Source of the DNA: UBA1672 sp050633285
GTDB lineage: Bacteria; Pseudomonadota; Alphaproteobacteria; Micavibrionales; Micavibrionaceae
Reading direction: 5' to 3'
DNA length: 64,000 bases
Assembly (NCBI GenBank): GCA_050633285.1
Contig: JBOEGG010000001.1
Coordinates: 496,001 to 560,000, forward strand
Shown here: positions 50,384-59,100 of the stretch, piece after piece
How positions within the stretch are numbered: position 1 is the stretch's first letter
How the letters are laid out: each line of letters opens with the position of its first letter
Position numbers and translations under genes: made by a program
Notes under the pieces: model-generated
Told to the model about the DNA's origin: nothing
Databases searched by the model: none
What the model saw: the letters and a program-made list of their open reading frames with translations, nothing else

Positions 50384-53300
50384 TCATATTCACGATCCAT
50401 CAGATAGCTTTGCAGCCAAAATTATAGATTGGTCGGTCGACAACCGTTTTTTTGTGATGTTAGGCGCGTTGGCACTACTTGTCACAGGTATCGTATCCGT
50501 AAGAAATATTCCGCTTGATGCGATCCCTGATCTTTCAGATACACAAGTCATCATACGCACAGACTGGCCGGGGCAAGCTCCACAGGTGATAGAAGATCAA
50601 GTCACTTTCCCACTATCAACGCAAATGCTAGGTTTGCCAAAAACAAAAGTTGTGCGTGGGTTTTCAATGTTTGGCACAAGTTTTGTTTATATTGTCTTTG
50701 AAGATAAAACAGATATGTACTGGGCGCGTAGTCGCGTTTTGGAATCCTTATCGCAAGTCACTGGTAAATTACCGGAAGGTGCCACACCGGAATTGGGGCC
50801 CGATGCCACAGGTGTGGGTTGGGTCTTTCAATATGCTGTTTTTGATCGTACAGGTCAGCATGATCTAGCCGAATTACGGAGCTTACAAGATTGGTTTATC
50901 CGATATGAATTGGCTACGATTGATGGTGTGGCAGAAGTTGCCAGTGTTGGAGGCTTTGTAAAAGAATATCAGGTTCTAGTTGATCCCAATAAATTGCGTG
51001 CCTTTGATATATCACTGCCTATGGTGATCGAATCCGTACGCGGTGCCAATCAGGAAACAGGCGGGCGTACGTTAGAAATGGCTGAAAGCGAATACTTAAT
51101 TCGATCATTTGGGTATGTTACTAAGCCAGAAGATTTGATGAGCGCCGTCCTTAAAACCAAGAACGGAACGCCCATTACAATCGGTGATGTTGCCCGTGTC
51201 GTTGAAGGACCTGCCATTCGTCGTGGTGTGACCGAGTTAAACGGGATTGGTGAAGCTGTCGGCGGGATTATTGTTATGCGCCCCGGTGCTAATGCTTTGG
51301 ATGTCATTCACAATGTAAAAGAGCATTTGGAAAGCATTAGGCAGGGTTTGCCTGATGGCGTTGAGGTAAGAGCAGTTTATGATCGTAGTACACTTATAGA
51401 AGGCTCCGTTGATTATCTTAAAGATAAGTTGATTGAAGAGAGCCTTATGGTCGCGCTTGTAACTTTCCTCTTTCTTATGCATCTACGAAGTGCACTGGTT
51501 GCTATTATTACCATTCCATTAGGTATACTTGCGGCTTTTATGATTATGTCTGCGCAAGGTATCACAGCTAATATAATGTCTTTAGGAGGTATTGCTATTG
51601 CAATTGGGGCAATGGTGGATGCTTCAATTGTAATGGTTGAGAATGCACATCGAAAACTGGCCAATATGGAGCCAGAGGCTAGTAAGCAGGAAAAACAAAA
51701 AGCAGTTATTCAGGCCGCTAAAGAAGTGGGGCCGGGGCTGTTCTTTTCGCTCCTTATTATTACGGTGTCCTTTTTCCCCGTCTTTGCCTTGACGGGCCAA
51801 TCAGAAAAACTTTTTACACCATTGGCCTATACAAAGACATACGCAATGGCGGCAGCAGCATTTTTATCGGTGACCATCGTGCCCGTTTTGATGGTCTGGC
51901 TAATCAAAGGAAAGATAAAACGAGAAGATGAAAACCCAATTAATCGCTTTTTCATTTCGCTGTATCGCCCGTTTTTAGATGCTGCACTCAACGCGCGTAA
52001 GGCAACCATTATCATTGCGTTTACTGTTCTTTTAAGCACAGCCTTACCAGCATCAAAATTAGGTAGTGAATTTATGCCTCCATTATACGAGGGAGGATTA
52101 CTTTATATGCCTATGACATTACCGGGGGTTTCCATTACCAAAGCACGAGAGATTTTGCAGGTTACAAATCGCCAAATAATGACTGTGCCAGAAGTTGAAC
52201 AGGCGTTTGGTAAAGCTGGACGGGCTGATACAGCCACTGACCCGGCACCTTTAGCTATGATCGAAACATGGATAGAGTTAAAGCCACGCTCTGAATGGCG
52301 CAAAGGCATGACACCGGAAAAACTGGTTGCCGATATGAACAAGCGTGTTCGTTTGCCCGGTATGATGAATAGTTGGGGTTTTCCTATCAAAATTCGTTTG
52401 GATATGCTCACCACAGGTATCCGCACTCCTGTGGGGATCAAGATTGCAGGGCCTGATCTTATGATGATTGATAAAATTTCAAAAGATGTTGAAGTTCAAG
52501 CGCGTAGTGTATCCGGTACAAGAAGCGCAATTGCGGATCGTGTTGTCGGCGGCAAATATATAGAGATTGAACCAAATCGACGTGAAATTGCGCGCTATGG
52601 TATTTCTCTGCGCACTGTACAGCGTGTAATTCAAACAGCTTTGGGTGGCATGCAGCTTGATGAAGTGATTGAGGGGCGTGAACGCTATCCTGTGATGCTC
52701 CGTTATGATCGACCATTCAAAGAGCATATTTCTGATCTTGATAATATCCTTGTTCCTTCGTCAGAAGGTTCACATATTCCTCTTGCGGATTTGGCCGATA
52801 TTCGTATTGCTGATGGCCCCGCCATGATCCGTTCGGAAGATGCCCGTCTTAATGGATGGGTCTTCGTGGATATTGAAGGTCGTGATATAGGTTCTTATAT
52901 TGCTGATTTACAGAGCGCATTAAAAACGCTTGATTTACCACAAGGCTATACACTCAAGCTCTCTGGCCAATTTGAGCAAATGCAAGAAGCCAATGAGCGG
53001 TTAAAGCTCGCCATCCCAGCGACGTTGTTGATTATTATAACACTGCTCTATCTGCATTTCGGTCAATGGGATCGCACTTTGCTTATCATGTTGTCTGTGC
53101 CTTTTGGTGTTATAGGCGGTGTGTGGTGGGTTTGGCTTGCCGGGTACAACCTTTCCGTTGCAGTTGCAGTTGGGTTTATTGCACTGGCAGGAATCGCAGT
53201 GGAAACAGCAATCGTTATGCTGATTTATATTGATCATGAAATGCGTGAGCATTGGCCAAAAACATTTGAAGAGCTGTTAGAAAATGTTCGTCATGGCGCA

Positions 53301-53528
53301 ATCCAAAGATTACGTCCTAAACTGATGACGGTTAGTACCGTTATTCTTGGTTTAGTACCAATTTTCTTAACCACTGGCCCCGGATCAGATGTGATGCGTC
53401 GCATCGCTTTGCCCATGGTTGGTGGCATGATCAGCACCATGATTTTAACGCTGATCCTAATACCTGTTTTATATGCTGTATATATGCAATGGAAACTCAA
53501 ACTCCCGAATGAAAGGAATAAGCCATGA
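50370..53528 (+). CDS. cusA: CusA/CzcA family heavy-metal RND efflux pump
   Basis: A 1052-residue inner-membrane RND protein with the twelve-helix plan and two large periplasmic loops. The N-terminus RNIPLDAIPDLSDTQVIIRTDWPGQAP is typical of the HME class; helix 4 carries AIGAMVDASIVMVENAHRKL, a signature close to that of CusA (copper/silver) rather than CzcA. It uses proton flow to move metal across to the adaptor CusB and out. Substrate Cu(I)/Ag(I) is inferred from the signature, from the adaptor's CPMHP domain and from the bufferin gene next to it. Confidence 0.93.
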   Translation: MDNTNHIHDPSDSFAAKIIDWSVDNRFFVMLGALALLVTGIVSVRNIPLDAIPDLSDTQVIIRTDWPGQAPQVIEDQVTFPLSTQMLGLPKTKVVRGFSMFGTSFVYIVFEDKTDMYWARSRVLESLSQVTGKLPEGATPELGPDATGVGWVFQYAVFDRTGQHDLAELRSLQDWFIRYELATIDGVAEVASVGGFVKEYQVLVDPNKLRAFDISLPMVIESVRGANQETGGRTLEMAESEYLIRSFGYVTKPEDLMSAVLKTKNGTPITIGDVARVVEGPAIRRGVTELNGIGEAVGGIIVMRPGANALDVIHNVKEHLESIRQGLPDGVEVRAVYDRSTLIEGSVDYLKDKLIEESLMVALVTFLFLMHLRSALVAIITIPLGILAAFMIMSAQGITANIMSLGGIAIAIGAMVDASIVMVENAHRKLANMEPEASKQEKQKAVIQAAKEVGPGLFFSLLIITVSFFPVFALTGQSEKLFTPLAYTKTYAMAAAAFLSVTIVPVLMVWLIKGKIKREDENPINRFFISLYRPFLDAALNARKATIIIAFTVLLSTALPASKLGSEFMPPLYEGGLLYMPMTLPGVSITKAREILQVTNRQIMTVPEVEQAFGKAGRADTATDPAPLAMIETWIELKPRSEWRKGMTPEKLVADMNKRVRLPGMMNSWGFPIKIRLDMLTTGIRTPVGIKIAGPDLMMIDKISKDVEVQARSVSGTRSAIADRVVGGKYIEIEPNRREIARYGISLRTVQRVIQTALGGMQLDEVIEGRERYPVMLRYDRPFKEHISDLDNILVPSSEGSHIPLADLADIRIADGPAMIRSEDARLNGWVFVDIEGRDIGSYIADLQSALKTLDLPQGYTLKLSGQFEQMQEANERLKLAIPATLLIIITLLYLHFGQWDRTLLIMLSVPFGVIGGVWWVWLAGYNLSVAVAVGFIALAGIAVETAIVMLIYIDHEMREHWPKTFEELLENVRHGAIQRLRPKLMTVSTVILGLVPIFLTTGPGSDVMRRIALPMVGGMISTMILTLILIPVLYAVYMQWKLKLPNERNKP

Positions 53529-53809
53529 CCACCAAGAAAACCAAAATTTTAACCACTACTGGTATTATAGCCGCTGCACTAATGGCAGTACAAAATGCAG
53601 AAGCGCATAAAGAACCGCGCAAAGGTGATGGCATGGAAAAATGCTATGGCGTCGTAAAGGCCGGAAAAAATGATTGTGCAAGTAAAGCAAATAAACATTC
53701 CTGTTCAGGACAATCAAAAATAGATGGTGATCCGAATGAGTGGATTAAAATCCCGCAAGGTTTGTGTGAAAAGCTTGTCAATGGATCAACAGAACCCAAG
53801 GATCAATAA
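53525..53809 (+). CDS. DUF2282 protein (bufferin BufA1 type)
   Basis: A 94-residue protein with a signal peptide (about 1-27, IIAAALMAVQNAEA) and the DUF2282 core EKCYGVVKAGKNDCA, HSCSG and IPQGLCEKL, with four Cys in the usual places. Proteins of this family (bufferins, BufA1) bind copper in the periplasm and are made as RiPPs with the help of BufB and BufC (DUF692). Here no bufB or bufC lies nearby; instead it overlaps the CusA-like gene by four bases. Thus it either works unmodified or uses enzymes encoded elsewhere. The metal link is strengthened by the operon. Confidence 0.85.
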   Translation: MTTKKTKILTTTGIIAAALMAVQNAEAHKEPRKGDGMEKCYGVVKAGKNDCASKANKHSCSGQSKIDGDPNEWIKIPQGLCEKLVNGSTEPKDQ

Positions 53810-53986
53810 ATGCCAAAAACTGCAATGCTATATCGTATGGTCATGGACGCACATGTTTGTCCATATGGCATTAAGTCAAAAGATTTACTCTAACGTGAAG
53901 GATATGAAGTCGAAGACCACCGCCTTAAAAATCGTGAAGAAACGGATGCGTTTAAAGAAAAGCATAATGTAAACACAGGCCAGTAG
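53810..53986 (+). pseudogene. Glutaredoxin-like gene, broken by a stop and truncated
   Basis: The frame from ATG 53810, directly after the DUF2282 stop, reads MPKTAMLYRMVMDAHVCPYG and KSKDLL, then TAA at 53891-53893, and goes on REGYEVEDHRLKNREETDAF to a second stop at 53984-53986. This matches small glutaredoxin-type proteins with a single CPYG site. The internal stop falls where a Lys codon is expected, a one-base change from AAA to TAA. The C-terminal half is gone; the island boundary follows 150 bases downstream, so insertion may have removed it. Confidence in the family is high, in function none. Confidence 0.75.
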
Positions 53987-54144
53987 ATAGCCATAGACAG
54001 CAATAGAAATAAAGCCCTTTGTAGTAGTAGGGGTCTTTAGTGATATACATGGAGCTCTGAGAATGTCGGTAAAGAGAAAAATGGTGGGGGCATCCTTCAT
54101 ATTTAACTTCTAATCATCTGATTTGAATACAAACCCGGCAATAT

Positions 54145-54198
54145 GAACCTTGCACATACCCCAAAATGTACCCCGAATATGATTTTTTTTCGTATCTA
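54145..54198. other. Likely island end with repeated TACCCC motifs
   Basis: The stretch contains TACCCCAAAATG (54158-54169) followed at once by TACCCCGAATATG (54170-54182), an imperfect direct repeat. Arrays of TACCCC or its complement GGGGTA occur as arm-type sites at the ends of elements moved by P4-type integrases. A T-rich arm begins at 54183 and pairs with an A-rich arm at 54232-54244. The exact attachment core cannot be fixed without the other end. The 268 bases between the glutaredoxin remnant and the next gene hold no other gene. Confidence 0.4.
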
Positions 54199-54229
54199 AT
54201 ATAAAAATAAAGGAGCTATTTAAGCCCCT
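54199..54229 (-). terminator. Terminator of the island's minus-strand operon
   Basis: On the minus strand AGGGGCT pairs with AGCTCCT (one G-T pair) and is followed by TTTATTTTTAT. It ends the transcript that runs leftward from the restriction gene, and is nested in a larger T-rich/A-rich inverted repeat (54183-54195 with 54232-54244). Confidence 0.65.
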
Positions 54230-54254
54230 TCATACGAAAAAAAATATAAACACT

Positions 54255-54404
54255 CTATGCGGTGGCTTTGTTGATTTTATTTGAAGAAAACTCTTTTTTG
54301 TCAGAAAGGTGACGTTCTACTAATTTTATTTGCCAATCTTTAAGAACTTTATTTACATCTTCAGCTTGATTAACTTGGCGCTTCAATGTTGCTCTATTTG
54401 TCAT
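54255..54404 (-). CDS. Small hypothetical protein downstream of the dCTP deaminase
   Basis: A 49-residue basic protein from ATG 54404, which has a strong AGGGGGA ribosome site; the longest frame starts at 54437 without one. The sequence (for example ATLKRQVNQAEDVNKVLKD) is helical with no known family. It lies 41 bases after the deaminase gene, before the terminator, so it is the last gene of the defence operon. It might be a helper or just a cargo gene. Confidence 0.55.
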   Translation of the reverse strand: MTNRATLKRQVNQAEDVNKVLKDWQIKLVERHLSDKKEFSSNKINKATA

Positions 54405-54445
54405 ACCATTCCCCCTTTTCTTATAGAATCGTACCATATATTAAA

Positions 54446-56104
54446 TTAATCGCCTAAATGATTTTTAAGTTTTTGTAATGCTATCCTTTCAGATAAACTT
54501 GCATAAGGGTTCCAATTTTCAAGTAGGGGATCATTCAATATATACTCTTCCGTTTTGGCTAGCCCTGTATTCTTGCCTTTTCTTTCTATCCCCTTACTTT
54601 CCATGGAAAATAAATAAGAAAACCTTTTTGGAGAAATTCCAATAAATGGCTCGAAAAGAATAGCACCCTCATAAGCATCTTTATCTCCATCTATTTTCAT
54701 TAAGCCTTTATACAAATCAGCGGCCATGCTTTTTGCGTATGGTTCAATAAAAATAACTTTTTTAATCCCACTTGCAAGAATATGCCTAGCGCACATGTGA
54801 CATGGAAAAGTTGTGCAGTAGAGAATTTTACCATCAATTGATAACCCCCTTCTTGCAGCATCAGTGATAGCAGACATTTCTGCATGAACTATTCTTCCAA
54901 ATTCAATAATGTTAGCAACTCGGGAGTTTTTTAATATGCCTTCTGTTTTAAGAATTTCGCCACTTTCTTCTTTTTCTTCACCATATAAAGAATATGTACA
55001 TAGATCTTCTGCTGTTTTATTTAGATATTGATCGTTTAACCATCCGCCGTTCTTTAATTCTTGCATGACTTCTGTAATCATATAGTGCTTCATTCGGGCG
55101 GATGCATCGTCACCTACTTTATAATCTCTGGTATCCTGTCTCTTGGAATTTTCTCCTTCCCAGAATGGCGATCCTCCAGTACTCGGTACTTCATTGCATC
55201 CTGCTGAAATTATTTCGCCATTATCTGTTAAAATAACAGCGCCAACTTGCCTAGACAAATCAGCAGACTTTAATGCAACTGAATGTGCCAAAGAAATACC
55301 ATATTCATCAGTAGTAGGGGTAATAAAAGGTGCTCCAAATAGTAAATTAAAAAAGCGGTCTATTTGTTTTGAAATGTCCAATCCACTTTTTTTCTCGTAA
55401 ATAGAAGATACAAATAAATCAGCTTGATGAAATACCTTCCGAACAGACTGACCAAATTTGTTATTCTCGTCTTCATCTTTATTCATGAGCTGTTCGGCTC
55501 TTTCATTTAAAGCATCTTTTTGTTCTTTAGTTAAAACCGTACTGATTCCATGTTTACTTTTTTCAAAACGTTTTATGAGTTGTTTCTGTCTAATGTCTTT
55601 AGGTTCATATACAGATATTAAAATAAATGCATCGCCGTACATCCTCTTAAAAAATTTTACCTCATCGGGATGTTTTATAGAATCCACAATATACGCAGTT
55701 TTAGGAATGGGTTTATGATTTTTTTCATCAGGCTGGATAGAGTCATCCTTTTCCCAATGTTTTTGTCGGATATTTACAAATTCGCTTATTGCTAAATGAG
55801 AAATTCCTTCACCATCGCTATCAGGCCAACTCTGTCGAAAATTATTTCCTGCATCCATAAGCTTTTCAATTCTTAGGTCTTCATCTAGCTTATCAACGTC
55901 ATCTAAAGCCTCCTCTATCGCAAAGGCTGACATGAGTTTGCTTAATTTTATATGATGACAAGAATAATGCATTCTATGTAGGCTTTGATTTATATGACCA
56001 ATAACAGATTTTAAATCCGTTCCCAATGCACCAGATAATCCAATTACCAATTCAGGAAATTGTACATCTTCTGTTTGTTTTTCTTCCTGCTTAATTTCTG
56101 ACAT
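54446..56104 (-). CDS. Anti-phage dCTP deaminase-type protein
   Basis: The 552-residue protein (ATG 56104, seven bases after the upstream stop; the longer frame to 56164 would overlap that gene) has two parts. The N-terminal half looks like a P-loop nucleotide kinase relative, starting ELVIGLSGALGTDLKSV. The C-terminal half is a cytidine/deoxycytidylate deaminase domain with His407-Ala-Glu409 and Cys435-x-x-Cys438 as zinc site (HAEMSA, PCHMC). This layout is that of the known phage-defence dCTP deaminases, which remove dCTP when phage infection shuts off host transcription. Place beside a restriction enzyme in an island supports that role. It has the strongest AT bias in the island. Confidence 0.85.
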   Translation of the reverse strand: MSEIKQEEKQTEDVQFPELVIGLSGALGTDLKSVIGHINQSLHRMHYSCHHIKLSKLMSAFAIEEALDDVDKLDEDLRIEKLMDAGNNFRQSWPDSDGEGISHLAISEFVNIRQKHWEKDDSIQPDEKNHKPIPKTAYIVDSIKHPDEVKFFKRMYGDAFILISVYEPKDIRQKQLIKRFEKSKHGISTVLTKEQKDALNERAEQLMNKDEDENNKFGQSVRKVFHQADLFVSSIYEKKSGLDISKQIDRFFNLLFGAPFITPTTDEYGISLAHSVALKSADLSRQVGAVILTDNGEIISAGCNEVPSTGGSPFWEGENSKRQDTRDYKVGDDASARMKHYMITEVMQELKNGGWLNDQYLNKTAEDLCTYSLYGEEKEESGEILKTEGILKNSRVANIIEFGRIVHAEMSAITDAARRGLSIDGKILYCTTFPCHMCARHILASGIKKVIFIEPYAKSMAADLYKGLMKIDGDKDAYEGAILFEPFIGISPKRFSYLFSMESKGIERKGKNTGLAKTEEYILNDPLLENWNPYASLSERIALQKLKNHLGD

Positions 56105-56111
56105 TTTTACT

Positions 56112-59100
56112 TCACGCGGCTTTCTCTTTCTTGTCTTCCTGAATATCCAATTTTGGTAAGGCATTAACGATTTTCATTGTTTCCAAACTGACCGTTATTA
56201 CGCGTTGGAAGAGTTTTAGGGGATAAGCCGCATCGCCAACGGTTTCAGTGGCATATAAATTCGCATCATTGACAATGCCGCTCTTCTTATCGGTTTTGAT
56301 GCATTGACGCTCCATCACCCATTCAAGGGCGGGCTTGCCGTTTACCACGTAATCATAGGCCGCGAGGGGGATGTCCGTCATGGTGATTTTGGGGTTATAG
56401 ATAACGGTGGTTTTATCCTTATTCTTTGCCTTACCCGCAAATTTCATTTTCTCCACACGGTAATCTTCGGATTTTAGATCATCCATAAACAGCGCGCCTT
56501 CTTTATAGGTCACGGGGTATGGATCGACGGTTTCATAGTTCACATGCAATTCCGCCAAAGCGCGCCCAGCGTTTGAGAACGCCCAAAAATCAACGGCAGT
56601 TTTTACGCAGGGAATACGGGGCAGTTGTTTCGATAGGTTATCGGCGTAGCGCGCGCGGTAATCCTCGGAATGCAGCAAGCCATAGATATAATAGAATAAA
56701 TCCTCTTTCCCGATTATCTCATTCGGATAAGCCGCCATAAAATGCGCAAGCCCCACATCGGATATACCATCCTTAACGCGGTATCCGTTTTCGGATGGTT
56801 GGTTCGCAAATAAACCATCCTCCGCCTCATCCGTCTTTTCATAGAGCTTGAGGGGGAAGCATTGGCCTGTGTCAATAGTATGAAGGTTAGGCAAGGAATC
56901 GGTAATCAGCACACAAAACCCTGTCCTTGCTCCAATCCCAGAGACTAAAATTACTCTGTTTTCTGATTTATCATGGGGGAAAATTTGTGGTATTTGATAA
57001 ACGCGCTCATTTAAGTCTCGTGAAAAATAAGTCCATTGCCGAGTAAATGGCCTGTACATACACATTAGTAAATTTTTATCGTTATAATTTAGACGTTTTT
57101 TAAGTTCTAAATATTTTTTTAAATTTGCTGCCCATTTAATTTTTGTAGCATCATTATCAACAAAATTATCGACACTGACGTTTTCATCTCTATGGAGACT
57201 ATAACGCTCGACCTCCTCATTATAGAAAGAAATCGTACTCTGAATTTTTTCTCCAAGTTCTAACTTTGAAAAGTTAAAACACCAAGTATCTCTACCAGTG
57301 TTTAAGCCAAGAGAATAATTTTCAAAAATTGTAATCGAGTTTTTATTCTTCTTATCGCCCATATCAATAAAAGTATCAAAACTCTCATCCCTTTGATTGA
57401 TCCAGTCATTATATTGGTCGGGTACAATATCTTGCCATCCCTTTTTCGTGGTGATTCCGTCAATACTTTTGAAATTTTGAATGATTTTCAGTTTTTCTTT
57501 GCCACCCAAATCATCGCCAATATCGTGGTAATAGATTTTTCCATGTTCCGTCGCATCGGGATTTTTAACAAACAAGGTAATAGCAATACCTGTCATGCTG
57601 CCAGATTCAAAGATATTCCCACCCTCTTTGGCACGGCCTTTGCTCAACATATTTTTGCGAATATCGCCCCGCAAATTCAGAACGTGTATGTTTGTATATT
57701 CTTCCGCCAAACTTTTGCGAAGGCCATCTGCAAAGCCGCGTTCAATCCATGCCCCTCCCGATACATAGGCCATCACGCCGCTTTCTCCGATGCGATCACT
57801 GCCCCAACGAATGGCGCGGATATAGGAATCATATAAATTTTGCTTATTCGTTACTTTCGAGTGTTTTGCGTATGTTTGTCGTATTGTCTCATCCAAATGC
57901 AGATATTCTATATTTTTAGCATTATCATTCTCGCTCTTTTGCCCTGCCGAATAAGGCGGGTTACCAATGATGACTTTAATATCTTTTAGTTCTTTTTGGC
58001 GGATGCGGCGTTGGGAATTATCCGCCAGTAGCTTTTGGATCATGTCTTCCTTTTCATAGAGCTGGAAGGTGTCGGTTAAGCATATCCCCTTAAACGGGCT
58101 ATATTCGCCATCGGGTTCATTCATTGCATCGTGAAAAACTTGCTCAATATTAATCGTGGCAATGTAATAGGCCAGCAAGACAATCTCGTTCGCGTGAATT
58201 TCGTTTTCATACTTGTGCTTTAATTCTTCTGGGGCGATTAAACCGCTTTGCAACAGGCGTGTGATGAATGTTCCCGTGCCTGTGAATGGGTCAAGGATAT
58301 GCACGCCCTCACTGCCCAATGTTTGACCAAATTCCGATTTCAACACGTCATTGACGGAATGAATGATAAAATCCACGACCTCCACAGGGGTATAGACAAT
58401 GCCCAGTTTCTCGGTCAAGCGGGGGAAGGCGTTGCGGAAAAATTTATCATAAAGCTGCACAATGATTTGTTGCTTGGCATGGGCGGTTTCAACCTCGCTC
58501 GCGCGTCTGCTCACGCTGTCATAGAATTTTTGCAGGGATTCGGATTCCTTTTCCAGCGTGTGTTCATCCAGCACATCCAACACCTTTTGCATGGCAAGGG
58601 ATACGGGGTTGTTTTTGGTAAAGCTGTAATCAGCAAACAGGGCATCAAAGACGGGCTTTGTGATTAAATGTTGCGCCAGCATTTCAATCGCGTCATCTTC
58701 GGATATGCTGTTATTCAGATCGTCTCGGATTTCTGCCAAGAATGCGTCAAAGGCGGTGCGCTCTTTTCCATCTTTAGACAAGATGCCCTTGATACGGGAT
58801 ATATGATTTTGCGCGATGTCGGCAATGTCATTTGCCCAATCTTCCCAATAATCACGCGTGCCGCATTTTTTAACGATTTTGGCAAGAATAGCTTTTGAAA
58901 ATTCATCAAAAGCGAATGAATCCTGCTTTGGCATGTTTGGTTGCGCCGCGCCATCCCCATCCGAACGTTCGTCATCATCCGCACTTGCGCCGCCCTGACC
59001 GATGTTTGATCCTTGCTCTGCCTTATCGGCGCGCTGGGGTAATGCATTAGCTACGGCTACGATTTCAATACGGGAATTATCTTCACCCAAATCCATGCGG

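Noticed and set aside
57393..57836. 147-residue plus-strand frame inside the ISP restriction gene
   Set aside because: Antisense to the methyltransferase part of a 1640-residue protein.
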